Source of the DNA: Salinisphaera sp. Q1T1-3
Lineage (GTDB): Bacteria; Pseudomonadota; Gammaproteobacteria; Nevskiales; Salinisphaeraceae
Assembly: GCF_003602005.1 (NCBI RefSeq)
Contig: NZ_QZWD01000012.1
Coordinates: forward strand, 62,001 to 126,000
DNA length: 64,000 nt
Reading direction: 5' to 3'
The notes beneath the pieces are model-generated. The model worked only from the letters and a program-made list of their open reading frames with translations, did no database searches and had not been told where the DNA came from. Below are positions 18,956 to 28,043 of this stretch, one piece after another. Each line of letters begins with the position of its first letter. Positions within the stretch are counted from its first letter, which is position 1. The position numbers and the translations under genes are program-made.

Positions 18956-20068
18956 TCAGTCGAGCGCAATACGAATCTTGCCGTGACGAACGAAGGGATA
19001 GGACACGATATGCGCAGCCCGCCACTTGCCGCGCAGTGAGACTTCGACAGCCCCTTCCCAATCGACCGGCACCCGGGCCAGGCCGATCGAGCGCTGGACG
19101 GTCGGGCCGAAGCTACCGCTCGTGACCTCGCCGCCTGTCGACTCCTCGGCCCCGGCTTCGTCACCGGCCCGGCGCACGGCCGCGCCTTCACGGATCACAC
19201 CGCGTGCATCGAGCACGAGCCCAACGAGCTTGTGTGCGTTGCCGGCGTCGCGCGCCATTTCCAATGCATCACGACCGACGAAATCTCGCGCGGCGGGCTC
19301 GAAGGCCACGGTCCAGCCCAGCCCCGAGGCCAGGGGCGTCACATCCTCGTCCATCTCGTGGCCGTAGAGATTGAGCCCGGCTTCCAGGCGCAACGTATCG
19401 CGCGCGCCGAGACCGATGGGCTGCACACCGGCAGCAGCGAGCGCCTGCCAGGTATCCACGGCCTCTGCGGCCGGCAGCACGATCTCGAATCCGTCCTCGC
19501 CGGTATAGCCGGTCCGTCCGATCGACCAGTTGCCGACCGCCAGGGCTCGAAACGGCGCCAGATCCATGACCTCGTCCTCGGCCGCCCCCAGTACGGCCCG
19601 GCATTTTTCGCGTGCCTCGGGGCCCTGCACCGCGATGATCGACGAATCCTCGAATTCGGTCACCGTGACCTCGTAATCGCTGGCCAGGCTGTGCAGCCAG
19701 CCGAGATCCTTGTCCGCGGTCGCGGCGTTGACCACGATGCGATACCACGTCTCGCCGAGGTGATAGACGATCAGATCGTCGATGACGCCGCCGCGCGTGT
19801 TGAGCATGCAGGTATACAGCGCGCGCCCGACGGTATCGATCTTGGCGACGTCGTTGGCCAGCACATGGCGCAGGAAATCGCGCGCGTCCGCGCCTTCGAC
19901 GTCGACCGGTCGCATGTGCGAGACATCGAACATGCCGGCGGACTCACGCACCGCATTGTGCTCAGCGATCTGCGAGCCGTAGTTGATCGGCATGTCCCAG
20001 CCGGCGAAATCCACCAGCTTGGCGCCGGCGGTCTTGTGTTCGTCGTGAAGCGGCGTGTGCTTGCCCAT
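18956..20068 (-). CDS. gcvT: Glycine cleavage system aminomethyltransferase (T protein)
   Basis: A 370-residue folate enzyme that moves the one-carbon unit from GcvH to tetrahydrofolate and releases ammonia. It has TPLHDEHKTAGAKLVDFAGW at the N-terminus, SHMRPVDVEG, RTGYTGEDGFEIVLP and the C-terminal barrel part SGSFGPTVQRSIGLARVP. The start ATG 20068 follows the riboswitch by about 65 bases. First gene of the gcvT-gcvH-gcvPA-tpx-gcvPB operon. A roughly 14-residue Glu/Gly/Ala-rich insert near residue 320 is not usual for the family but does not break any motif. Confidence 0.96.
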   Translation of the reverse strand: MGKHTPLHDEHKTAGAKLVDFAGWDMPINYGSQIAEHNAVRESAGMFDVSHMRPVDVEGADARDFLRHVLANDVAKIDTVGRALYTCMLNTRGGVIDDLIVYHLGETWYRIVVNAATADKDLGWLHSLASDYEVTVTEFEDSSIIAVQGPEAREKCRAVLGAAEDEVMDLAPFRALAVGNWSIGRTGYTGEDGFEIVLPAAEAVDTWQALAAAGVQPIGLGARDTLRLEAGLNLYGHEMDEDVTPLASGLGWTVAFEPAARDFVGRDALEMARDAGNAHKLVGLVLDARGVIREGAAVRRAGDEAGAEESTGGEVTSGSFGPTVQRSIGLARVPVDWEGAVEVSLRGKWRAAHIVSYPFVRHGKIRIALD

Positions 20069-20129
20069 GCGATCGACTCTCGTTGCGGTGGCGGCGCGAC
20101 GGCATTGCAATGAACCGCGCTCCTGAATC

Positions 20130-20320
20130 CGCCGCCCCTCTGTCCTGGCACCTGAGAGATTAGCCCCGTCGGTGAATCGCGTCCCGCGATTGCTCTCCAG
20201 AGTCGACCGTGGCTGCTTCACGCAGCCGACACGCAGTCCATGGGCCTGAGCGTTTCCGGGCGGGAATTGCGCCTTCGGCGGCGACGGTCCGAGCCCGTCG
20301 CGCTCTCCCACGCGTCTTGC
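20130..20320 (-). promoter_or_regulatory. Tandem glycine riboswitch upstream of gcvT
   Basis: Read on the minus strand, the leader holds two glycine aptamers in a row. The first has GGGAGAGC (about 20311-20304), CGCCGAAGGCGCAA and CGCTCAGGC; the second has CTCTGGAGAGC (20202-20192), CCGACGGGGC and CTCTCAGGTGCCAGGACAGAGG ending near 20134. CTCTG pairs with CAGAG to close the second aptamer. These are the conserved cores of the gcvT riboswitch class, which in bacteria normally turns on glycine cleavage when glycine is plentiful. It should therefore control gcvT, gcvH, gcvPA, tpx and gcvPB. Confidence 0.93.
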
Positions 20321-20332
20321 GATCGTGGCACG

Positions 20333-20361
20333 ACTATACCGGGCGTACCCGGCCACGCCAA
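20333..20361 (-). promoter_or_regulatory. Candidate sigma-70 promoter of the gcv operon
   Basis: On the minus strand TTGGCG (20361-20356) and TATAGT (20338-20333) are separated by exactly 17 bases, a near-consensus vegetative promoter. Transcription would start near 20326, just before the first glycine aptamer. The spacer contains a small inverted repeat, CCGGGTACGCCCGG. Confidence 0.7.
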
Positions 20362-20397
20362 GCCACGGCGCGGCCCTGGGGCCCGGCGCACGCCGTC

Positions 20398-21600
20398 TCA
20401 GCGCAGCAAACGCGCGCCGCTGTCCGACAGGCCAACGGCCTGATGCAACATGATCTGGCGCACCGGCGATAGTGCCGACGCACCGGAGATCGCCAGCCCG
20501 CGCAGGCGCCGCAGCACCGGGTTGGCACTGCCGTAGAGCCGTTTCAGTCCGTCGGTCGCCGCCAGCATGGCCAGATTGTCGCTCATGCGGGCGCGCTGAT
20601 ATCGCCGCAGATACGTCAGCGCCCCGGCATCAGCTCCGGCCTCGCGCCCGGTTTCCAGGGCTTCGACCAGCTCGGCCACATCCAGCAGCCCGAGGTTCAC
20701 GCCCTGACCCGCCATCGGGTGGACGACATGGGCTGCGTCGCCGATGAGGGCCACTCTGGGCTCGACATAGCGCTCTGCGTGCATCAGCTTGAGCGGAAAC
20801 GCCGCCCGGGTATCCATGCGCTCGATACGCCCGAGCACCCCGCCGCTGGCCTCGGTCAGCCGTGCACAGAAGGCATCGTGATCCAGATCGGCCAGCTCGG
20901 CGGCCAGTGCATCATCGGCGTGCCAGGCCAGCGAACAACGACCGTCCGAGAGCGGCAGAAAAGCCACGGGCCCGGTCTCGGTGAAACGTTGCCAGGCGAT
21001 ATGCTGATGATGTCGTTCGGTAGTCACGGCCCCCACCGTGCAACGCTGATCATAGGACCAGCCAGTGGTGCCGATGCCCACGGCATCGCGAACCGCCGAA
21101 TTCGCCCCCTCGGCGCCGACCACCAGCGACGCCGTGACCTCGGTTTCGTCGTCGAGATGCAGGGTAACGAATGCCTCGTGGATATCCAGACCGGCAAGCA
21201 TGGCCGGACAGAACACGTCCACCGTATCGAGCGCCTGCCAGGCCGCATCAACGACCAGTCCGTTCTCGACGATATGGCCGAGTTCCGGCAGCCCGATCGC
21301 GGTGTGCTCGAGAAACAGACGTGCTTCATGCCCGGCGTCCCAGACTTTCATCCCGGTGAAGGCACAGATGCGCGAATCGGCCACGCGCGCCCACAGGCCC
21401 AGGTTATCCAGCAGACGCCGCGGGCCCGGCGCGATCGCCGACTGGCGCAGATCGAAATCCGCCGCCGGGTCGAACGCGGCCGGCGCCTTGGCCTCGACCA
21501 GCGCGACATCGAAACCGGCCTGCCCGAGGGCGACGGCCGCCACGGCCCCCACCATGCCACCGCCGACGATGGCCACGTCGTATCGCGCGTTTCTTTTCAT
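20398..21600 (-). CDS. ubiI: Ubiquinone-biosynthesis FAD hydroxylase, UbiI-like
   Basis: A 400-residue aromatic-ring monooxygenase of the UbiH/UbiI/UbiF family. The FAD site is VAIVGGGMVGAVAAVALGQA at the start, DG-type motif VVGAEGANSAVRDAVG in the middle, and RVALIGDAAHVVHPMAGQGV near residue 290. These enzymes add hydroxyl groups to the benzene ring of ubiquinone precursors at the inner membrane. The call UbiI rests on gene order: in E. coli visC (ubiI) also sits between ubiH and gcvT. Start overlaps the ubiH stop by four bases. A UbiF-type role cannot be excluded by motifs alone. Confidence 0.85.
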   Translation of the reverse strand: MKRNARYDVAIVGGGMVGAVAAVALGQAGFDVALVEAKAPAAFDPAADFDLRQSAIAPGPRRLLDNLGLWARVADSRICAFTGMKVWDAGHEARLFLEHTAIGLPELGHIVENGLVVDAAWQALDTVDVFCPAMLAGLDIHEAFVTLHLDDETEVTASLVVGAEGANSAVRDAVGIGTTGWSYDQRCTVGAVTTERHHQHIAWQRFTETGPVAFLPLSDGRCSLAWHADDALAAELADLDHDAFCARLTEASGGVLGRIERMDTRAAFPLKLMHAERYVEPRVALIGDAAHVVHPMAGQGVNLGLLDVAELVEALETGREAGADAGALTYLRRYQRARMSDNLAMLAATDGLKRLYGSANPVLRRLRGLAISGASALSPVRQIMLHQAVGLSDSGARLLR

Positions 21601-22850
21601 CGTGTCTGTCTCGATTGGGCGCCCTGCAACGACGCGGCGCGCGGCATGTCCTCGAGCAGCGCCAGCCCCATGCTGCGGCGTGCCATGTCAGCTCGCACAC
21701 CGGGCGCCAGCGACAGACCGAACAGGCCGGCGCCACGGACATGGCCGAGCAACGGGATTCGATTGGAGAACAACCGCACGATGCCATCGGTGAAATTCGC
21801 GACCCGGTGCTGGTCCGGGCGTCGCTTGTCCGCCCAGCCGGCCAGCACATCGGCCGCGCCCGGGTCGAACGCCGCGCCGCGAAGCTGTTGCTGTTCGGTC
21901 AGAGTGGCGGCCAGCGCCAGGGCATCCCGGATCGACAGATTGAACCCCTGGGCGGCCGCCGGATGCAACGCATGACCGGCGTTGCCGATCAATGCCGCAC
22001 GATGCGCGACGGCTCGATCGGCCAGGACGCGCGACAACGGATACGCACCGCGCGGACCGGCAAGACGCAACCGACCGAGCCTGTGGCCAAACGCGGCATT
22101 GATCTCGTGTGTGAAACGCTCGTCGGCGGTCTCGCACAACGCCTGGGCCCGCGCCGTCGGTACCGCCCAGACCGCGGCACAGGTATCGGGCGTGCGCGGC
22201 AGAATCGCCAACGGCCCGTCGGGCAGGAAACGCTCGTAGGCCCGGCCGCCGTGCGCCCGCTCCGGCTCGACGATGGTGATGATCGCCGACTGTTCGTAAT
22301 CGTCGACCTGGGCGCCGATACCCAGCGCCCGGCGGACCGCCGAGTGCGTACCGTCGGCCCCGATCACGAGCCGGGTGTCCAGCGTGCGCGATGTCTCGCC
22401 CGCCGCCAGCTGCAGCGTGACCGTCCCGTCGTTCGTGACCAGCGATTCGAAGCGGGCCGGCGCGATCACGTCCACGTGATGAAGCTCGGCCAGCCTGGCC
22501 CGCAGGGCCTCGATCATCGTCACGTTGGGCACGACATAGCCGAGCGCCGGCAAACCGTATTCACTCGCAGCCACGGTCACGCGGCCGAAATGACCGGCCT
22601 GGGAGACGTGCAGATCGGTGATCGCCGCGGCATCGTCGGCCATGGCGCCCCATAGCCCGAGGTCGTCGAACATCGCCCGCGTGCCCCAGGCCAGCGCGGT
22701 AGTACGGGCACGCATGTTGTCGTCGGTCGGCGCATCGAAGGCCGCTGCCTCGATCAGGGCGATCGACAACCCGCTGTCGGCCAGCGCACAGGCCAGGCTG
22801 GCCCCGGCCAGACCGCCGCCGACAACGGCGATGTCATAGGGCGCGCTCAC
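21597..22850 (-). CDS. ubiH: Ubiquinone-biosynthesis FAD hydroxylase UbiH
   Basis: A 417-residue FAD monooxygenase, paralogous to its downstream neighbour. It has IAVVGGGLAGASLACALADS, VIGADGTHSAVRRALGIG and RAALIGNAGHALHPAAAQGF; GNA instead of GDA in the last motif is also seen in UbiH of E. coli. It hydroxylates the 2-octaprenyl-6-methoxyphenol ring in ubiquinone synthesis. Four-base overlaps with pepP upstream and ubiI downstream indicate tight coupling. Gene order ygfB-pepP-ubiH-ubiI matches E. coli. Confidence 0.9.
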   Translation of the reverse strand: MSAPYDIAVVGGGLAGASLACALADSGLSIALIEAAAFDAPTDDNMRARTTALAWGTRAMFDDLGLWGAMADDAAAITDLHVSQAGHFGRVTVAASEYGLPALGYVVPNVTMIEALRARLAELHHVDVIAPARFESLVTNDGTVTLQLAAGETSRTLDTRLVIGADGTHSAVRRALGIGAQVDDYEQSAIITIVEPERAHGGRAYERFLPDGPLAILPRTPDTCAAVWAVPTARAQALCETADERFTHEINAAFGHRLGRLRLAGPRGAYPLSRVLADRAVAHRAALIGNAGHALHPAAAQGFNLSIRDALALAATLTEQQQLRGAAFDPGAADVLAGWADKRRPDQHRVANFTDGIVRLFSNRIPLLGHVRGAGLFGLSLAPGVRADMARRSMGLALLEDMPRAASLQGAQSRQTR

Positions 22851-24193
22851 GAGCGCGCGTTCGAGGCCATCAGTGCCTCGATCCGGTCCGGCGTCTTCGG
22901 CACATCGCCCGTGAGCACCTCCGGTCCGTCGTCGGTGATGACCACGTCATCCTCGACACGAATGCCGATGCCCCAGTAGGCCTCGTCGATGCCTTCGCTG
23001 CCCGGCGGCACGTAGAGCCCGGGCTCGATGGTCAACACCATGCCGGCAGCAAGCGGGCGCCATTCACCATCTTTCTTGTAGGCCCCGACATCGTGCACGT
23101 CCATGCCCAGCCAATGGCTGGTACCGTGCATGAAGAACGGCTTGTAACGTTCGTTCTCGATCACGGTCTGGCGATCACCGGTCACGAAACCCAACGCGAT
23201 CAGGCCATCGACCAGAACCGCGAGCGCAGCCTGGTGCGGCGCGCTGGCCGGTGCGCCGACCGTACAGGCCGCGATACCGGCCTCGTTGGCCGCGAGCACG
23301 ATATCGTAGAGTCGGCGCTGCACGTCCGAGAAGCGACCGTTGGCCGGGAACGTGCGGGTGATATCGCCGGCGTAGCCGCGATACTCGGCGCCGGAATCGA
23401 TGAGCACGAGATCCCCGTCGGCCAGCGGCGCGGCATTCTCGATGTAATGGAGGATACAGCCGTTGGCCCCGGCGCCGACGATCGTCGGATAGGCCCAGTG
23501 CATGCCGGCCAGGCCGTAGACGTAATGCAGCGTGGCCTCGAGCTGATATTCCATGACGCCCGGCTCTGCCGCCTGCATCGCGGCGATGTGGCCGGCGGCT
23601 GATGTGGCCGCGGCCTGGCGCATCAGCGCGATCTCGTCGGCGTCCTTGATCAGACGCATCTCGTGGACAACGCTGTTGAGTGAAACGATCGTTTCCGGCG
23701 GCTCCGCATGGCGACCTCGCGCGCGCAGACCGTTGAGCCGTGCCAGCAGCTGTGTCTCGAATTCCGGGTTGATGCCCTGCGTGGTATAGAGCGTCTTGCG
23801 GCGCGCCAGCAGATCGCCGATGCGTGCCTCGAATTCATCGATCGGAAAGGCCGCGTCCGCGCCGTACTCCCGCGCGACACCTTCGGTGCCGGCCCGCTTG
23901 CCGATCCAGGTCTCGGCCGCCGGATCCCGCTCGCGACAGAACACGATGTACTCTCCGATCTCGGCGCCCGGCGCCAGGACCGCAATTGCCGAGGGCTCGA
24001 CGAAGCCGGTGAGATAGCGGAAGTCGCTGTTCGCCCGGTACGGATAGTCCACGTCGTTGTTGCGATTGCGCTCGGGCGTGGCCGCCAGCACGGCGATGCC
24101 GTCACGGCCCAGCACAGCGGCGAGTGCGGCCCGGCGACGTGCCGGGCCGGCCAGATCATCGGCGTGGTCTAGATGCGATACGTCGGAAATCAA
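22847..24193 (-). CDS. pepP: Xaa-Pro aminopeptidase
   Basis: A 448-residue M24B metallopeptidase that removes N-terminal residues next to proline. The two-metal site is complete: Asp in DLVLIDSGAEYRGYAGDITR, His in MHGTSHWLGMDVHDVG, Glu in TIEPGLYVPPG and Glu in GIGIRVEDDVVIT. The N-terminal AMP_N domain (about 20-150) includes NSDFRYLTGFVEPSAIAVL. Overlaps ygfB by four bases and ubiH by four bases. Cytosolic. Confidence 0.96.
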   Translation of the reverse strand: MISDVSHLDHADDLAGPARRRAALAAVLGRDGIAVLAATPERNRNNDVDYPYRANSDFRYLTGFVEPSAIAVLAPGAEIGEYIVFCRERDPAAETWIGKRAGTEGVAREYGADAAFPIDEFEARIGDLLARRKTLYTTQGINPEFETQLLARLNGLRARGRHAEPPETIVSLNSVVHEMRLIKDADEIALMRQAAATSAAGHIAAMQAAEPGVMEYQLEATLHYVYGLAGMHWAYPTIVGAGANGCILHYIENAAPLADGDLVLIDSGAEYRGYAGDITRTFPANGRFSDVQRRLYDIVLAANEAGIAACTVGAPASAPHQAALAVLVDGLIALGFVTGDRQTVIENERYKPFFMHGTSHWLGMDVHDVGAYKKDGEWRPLAAGMVLTIEPGLYVPPGSEGIDEAYWGIGIRVEDDVVITDDGPEVLTGDVPKTPDRIEALMASNARS

Positions 24194-24732
24194 TGGAGCG
24201 TCTCTCGGGTTTCGGGACCTTCACGCTTCGGCTGACATTCCAGAAAGATCATCTGGACGCCGACGCGCACGTATTCGACCAGTTCGGCATAATCCGTCTC
24301 GGCTGACTCGTCGTCCTGGTCGGCCGACAGCTCTGCCTTGGACAGTTCGGTCAGATCGGAGACGACCTCGCGGATTTCGGCGGACAACCGGGCCGGGTTG
24401 AAGTCACCGAAAAAGCTCAAGCCGTAGAGGAAACCGCCGCACCATCGGGCGAGTGCCGCGACCCGCGTCTCAAGCGGCGTCTCGTCATCCGGCAGCAAGG
24501 GCCGGAACGACAGATCGGGATCGAACAGGCCTTCCAGCGTGATCTCGCGCAGCGCATCGAGCGCGGAGGTCAGCGACGGGGCCGTCACGTCGTCGACAGC
24601 TGCAGCCGGCGCCGCTTCGTTATCCATGCAGAGCATGCCGGTGAGCGTGCCGTGCGTCTCGCCGGGCGTCTGCACCGAGCCGGCCTGCGTGAGGCCGGTC
24701 TTCAGGGCAGCAAAAATATCGGTTTGGCTCAT
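24190..24732 (-). CDS. ygfB: YgfB/UPF0149 family protein
   Basis: A 180-residue, acidic, helical protein of the YecA/YgfB group. Recognisable are the N-terminal TPGETHGTLTGMLCM (about 22-36) and the C-terminal ARWCGGFLYGLSFFGDF (about 94-110), with a long acidic linker (ADQDDESAETDYAELVEYVR). In E. coli ygfB also starts this operon. Its molecular role is only partly known; in Pseudomonas aeruginosa a homologue affects ampDh3 expression and beta-lactam resistance. It overlaps pepP by four bases and is probably the first gene of the ygfB-pepP-ubiH-ubiI unit. Confidence 0.93.
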   Translation of the reverse strand: MSQTDIFAALKTGLTQAGSVQTPGETHGTLTGMLCMDNEAAPAAAVDDVTAPSLTSALDALREITLEGLFDPDLSFRPLLPDDETPLETRVAALARWCGGFLYGLSFFGDFNPARLSAEIREVVSDLTELSKAELSADQDDESAETDYAELVEYVRVGVQMIFLECQPKREGPETRETLH

Positions 24733-24891
24733 GGGGCTCTTGTGGATCGCAGGCCCCGCAGACCGAGGCCTTGGATGTATTGTCGGTACGTGTCGGCGTC
24801 TCGCCGCGTCGAGCGAGGCGCGACACGTCGATTCCCTGCAGTGTAGCCCAGCCGACCAAGCGCGAGACAGGCCCGGCCGGGACGATCGCGT

Positions 24892-26181
24892 CTACGGCCT
24901 CGATGCGTGTCGATATCGGCGCCGGATCAGCACCACGCCGACGGACAGGCCGAGCAGCATCAGCCAGATCGGGTCGAAACGCGCCTGCGGGTCGAGAGTA
25001 CAGCCCCCGCCGCCGCCGCCGTCGTTGTCGTTGTCGTCATCGCCGCTCGAGAGGTTGTCCGGATCGCCGCGCGACCAGTCGTCGGCGTCGGCGACGAAGC
25101 CACCGGCCACGTCACCGGCCAGGGGCGGCGTCTCGATGTCTGGACAGCGCGCCCCCCCGGCCAGCCGCCAGCCGAGATCCTGGAGCGCGCAGGCCGCCAT
25201 GCCGATGCCGGACAACACGCTCGTGTCCGGCGACTCGTAGGGCGCCATGATCTGGTCCGGCGACAGCGTGCTCGCCCAGTGCGAGATCGAGCTGCCCTCG
25301 ACCAGAGGCGACGGCGCGAACATCTCAACGCGCCCTTGATTGAGCCCGGCCGAGAGATAACCGTATGCGGCGTTGCTGGTCGTCGCCGAATCCCAGACCA
25401 CGTCCGGACCGTGTGTGAGCGAGGCTGCGCGCTGGTCGTCGCTGAGCCGGGGCCAGCGGGGCTGGCCGTCCAGCGAGAGATCCTGGATGAAGGTACTGAA
25501 GACATCCGGATAGCGCGCGCCGTCCGGCAACAAGGGAAACTGGCCCGGCCGCGCATCATCGCGTGCGGTGAGCGCGACCAGCGACTCAAAGCCCAGGCCG
25601 TGGATGATTTCGTGCACGGCGGTGGCCACGAAATCAAGCTGGTCGGCACCGGGCTTGCCGTCGAGGCCGTAATACCAGCGCGTACCCTGGAGACAGCTGT
25701 CGCGACCGGCATCCAACCGCGAATTGAACATCAGCTGGATGTCGGGCGTGGTACGGCGATCGGCGAGTCGGCGACCCGCCAGAGCATTGGCCAGCGCCAA
25801 CGGATAGAGCACATCGGCCTGCGGCGCATCGCGGAAGCCATAGACATAGTTCGTCGGCCCGCCGTAACCCAGCGTGGCCGAATTCCGGCGGCAGGACAGA
25901 TCGCTGTCGTTGCGCGTGTCGAAGGTGGCCTCGATATTGATCGGTACCGGGCTGGATAGCCGGCTCAGCACGATGCTGGCGGCATAGGTCAGCGCATTGC
26001 GTCGCTGGGCGCCAAGCGTTTTGGCATCGTTGCCACCGACCGGCGAGACGCTGCGCGTGCTGTCGAATCCGCGCATTGTGCCGACGTCCGGACTCGTGAT
26101 GTTGAAATCCGCTGCCGCCGCGCCGGTGGCCAGCCCCAACAGACCGATCGCCAGCGCGATACGGCTTCCCCCTCGCCTCAT
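24892..26181 (-). CDS. Secreted zinc metallopeptidase with C-terminal sorting tail
   Basis: A 429-residue exported protein. A signal peptide (RIALAIGLLGLATGAAA) precedes a domain with VATAVHEIIHGLGFESLVAL near residue 190: HEIIHGLGF fits the HExxHxxGF zinc site of metzincin-like peptidases. NISTSHW-type context (SSISHWASTLSPDQIMAPY) near residue 300 resembles the Met-turn region of such peptidases. The C-terminus has an Asp/Gly-rich linker, then GGGGGGCTLDPQARFDP, a hydrophobic segment and RRRYR. This Gly-Cys-helix-Arg pattern matches the JDVT-CTERM/GlyGly-CTERM type of sorting signal that is cut by a dedicated intramembrane protease. That protease is not in the window. The substrate is unknown. 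Confidence 0.82.
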   Translation of the reverse strand: MRRGGSRIALAIGLLGLATGAAAADFNITSPDVGTMRGFDSTRSVSPVGGNDAKTLGAQRRNALTYAASIVLSRLSSPVPINIEATFDTRNDSDLSCRRNSATLGYGGPTNYVYGFRDAPQADVLYPLALANALAGRRLADRRTTPDIQLMFNSRLDAGRDSCLQGTRWYYGLDGKPGADQLDFVATAVHEIIHGLGFESLVALTARDDARPGQFPLLPDGARYPDVFSTFIQDLSLDGQPRWPRLSDDQRAASLTHGPDVVWDSATTSNAAYGYLSAGLNQGRVEMFAPSPLVEGSSISHWASTLSPDQIMAPYESPDTSVLSGIGMAACALQDLGWRLAGGARCPDIETPPLAGDVAGGFVADADDWSRGDPDNLSSGDDDNDNDGGGGGGCTLDPQARFDPIWLMLLGLSVGVVLIRRRYRHASRP

Positions 26182-26314
26182 TGTTCATCCCTCGGAGCGG
26201 CGCGGACCGCTCTATCTTGATTTTCGTGGGCGGACTCGGCCCGCCTTGCAATGGCCGCTCGACATGACCGGCCACCGGCCGTTCATCTCGGCCGGCTGCG
26301 TGTGGATGCCGGCG

Positions 26315-26698
26315 TCAGTCGCCGGATTGCGCACCGCCGGCGCGACAAAGCGCTTTGCGATCGGCCTCGTCAGACCCATCGCCGGCATGGCCCATGCGCA
26401 GGCTGCCATCGGGGCAATGCACGACGGTTTCGGCTGCACCGCCACCCGGCGCCACCGACAGCATCTTCGTGCCGTCCTCGGTCTGCCAGGCCTTGTAGGG
26501 CGAATCGCCATCGTTCGTGCGCGTGGCGCGCTGCGCGGATCCGTGGGCCTCGCCGGGCGCGTCGATCACGTCGCCGGTCGCCGGATCGAGATAGATCCGC
26601 TGCTGGCTGGCCTGCCCCTCGGCATGTGCACATCCGACCATCAGCAGCCCGAGCGCCGCTGCGGCCATGCCGAGCCATCGATAGCCTTGTCGCTGCAT
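26315..26698 (-). CDS. Small lipoprotein of unknown function
   Basis: A 127-residue protein with a lipoprotein signal peptide: Arg-rich start, hydrophobic helix and the lipobox LMVGC with the Cys at about residue 23. The mature part is short and hydrophilic (QQRIYLDPATGDVIDAPG, KAWQTEDGTKMLSVAPGG) and has three Cys in all. I do not recognise a family, although the LDPATGDVI stretch looks like a repeat of some periplasmic proteins. ATG 26698 is preferred to the GTG one codon earlier. It lies upstream of the metallopeptidase gene, 133 bases away, on the same strand, so the two may be co-expressed. Confidence 0.75.
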   Translation of the reverse strand: MQRQGYRWLGMAAAALGLLMVGCAHAEGQASQQRIYLDPATGDVIDAPGEAHGSAQRATRTNDGDSPYKAWQTEDGTKMLSVAPGGGAAETVVHCPDGSLRMGHAGDGSDEADRKALCRAGGAQSGD

Positions 26699-26780
26699 CA
26701 CGGGCCTCGCTCCGATTGTCCGTTCGTAACGTACGTCTTATAGCACGGACTGCGCCCTCGACCGGCGCGGCACGCGTATC

Positions 26781-27980
26781 ATGAACGCCACGTCTTTATC
26801 GAATCACGATGCCATGACGGCCCTGCACTGGCGAGACCTGCTCGAACGAATGATCGCTCATCGCACGATCAGCAGCGACGACCCGGCGCTGGACTGCGGT
26901 AATCGGACCGCGGTCGAATCGCTGGCCGACCAACTGGCCGACGCCGGTTTCACTTGTCGTCTCACGCCGCTGCCCGGACGTGATGACAAGGTCAATCTGG
27001 TTGCGACGCTGGGCGGCGACGAATACGAGAGATCGCCCGGCGGGCTGGCCCTGGCCGGTCATATCGATACGGTGCCCTACGATATCGATGGCTGGACGAG
27101 CGATCCGTTCCGCTTGACCGAACGCGACGGCCGACTCTACGGGTTGGGCACCACCGACATGAAAGGTTTCATCGCGCTGGCCGCGGCCACAGCCGGCGAA
27201 TATGCGACAACGCCCCTGGCCGCGCCGTTGTCGATCGTGGTCTCGGCCGACGAGGAATGCGGCATGGACGGCGCCCGTCTGCTTGCCGAGACGGCCGCCC
27301 CGGCGCGCTTCTGTGTGATCGGCGAGCCGACCTCGCTCGTGCCGATTCGCCAGCACAAGGGTATCTTCATGGAGACCATCGAAACGCTGGGTGCCGCCGG
27401 CCATTCGAGCAATCCGGCGCATGGCGCGAATGCGATCGAAGCCATGCATCAGGCGCTCGGCGCGGTGCTCTCGTTTCGTGATGCGCTGCGCGCACGAGGT
27501 GAGGCGGCCGGCTTTCCAGTGGCCCATAGCACGCTCAACGCCGGCGCGATCCGCGGCGGCGACGCGGCCAACCGTATTCCGGCGCGCTGCCGTCTGGACA
27601 TCGATCTGCGTTTTCTGCCTGGCATGGCAATCGACGAGCTACGCGACGAACTGCGCTCGCGCGTGAACCGCGCCTTGGCCGGCAGCGACTGTCAGGTCCG
27701 TTTCACACCGCTGTTTCCCGGCACACCGGCGTTCGAGACACCGGCCGATTCGCCGATCGTCGCCGCCTGCGAAACACTGACCGGGCAGACCGCCGCGGCG
27801 GTCGATTTCGCCACCGAAGGCGCCTTCTACAACGCCATGGGCATGGAAAGCATCGTCCTCGGGCCCGGCGACATCGCACTCGCGCACCAGCCGGACGAAT
27901 ATCTGGCGCTCGACCGCATCCCCCCGACGCAGCGAATATTGCACGGGCTCATCGATCGATTCTGTCGCAACCCGGTATGA
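26781..27980 (+). CDS. argE: Acetylornithine deacetylase
   Basis: A 399-residue M20-family zinc hydrolase that frees ornithine from N-acetylornithine in arginine synthesis. The metal motifs are LALAGHIDTVPYDIDGW, LGTTDMKGFIAL and SADEECGMDGA, followed by the dimerisation domain with KGIFMETIETLGAAGHSSNP and a C-terminal metal His in DIALAHQPDEYL. An alternative ATG lies eleven codons in. It is followed by argA (gap 63 bases), so first and fifth steps of the acetyl cycle are encoded side by side. With ArgE present, the cell uses the linear rather than the recycling (ArgJ) route for at least part of the flux. Confidence 0.94.
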   Translation: MNATSLSNHDAMTALHWRDLLERMIAHRTISSDDPALDCGNRTAVESLADQLADAGFTCRLTPLPGRDDKVNLVATLGGDEYERSPGGLALAGHIDTVPYDIDGWTSDPFRLTERDGRLYGLGTTDMKGFIALAAATAGEYATTPLAAPLSIVVSADEECGMDGARLLAETAAPARFCVIGEPTSLVPIRQHKGIFMETIETLGAAGHSSNPAHGANAIEAMHQALGAVLSFRDALRARGEAAGFPVAHSTLNAGAIRGGDAANRIPARCRLDIDLRFLPGMAIDELRDELRSRVNRALAGSDCQVRFTPLFPGTPAFETPADSPIVAACETLTGQTAAAVDFATEGAFYNAMGMESIVLGPGDIALAHQPDEYLALDRIPPTQRILHGLIDRFCRNPV

Positions 27981-28043
27981 TCGGCGGCTGGCCGAAACGA
28001 TCCGGCCGCCGCACCGCCGTTTTTCGCACCCACTGATATTGCC

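Noticed and set aside
24733-24891. 6S RNA gene expected near ygfB by analogy with E. coli
   Set aside because: The 159 bases upstream of ygfB show no 6S-like central bubble and long hairpin; the RNA gene is not here.
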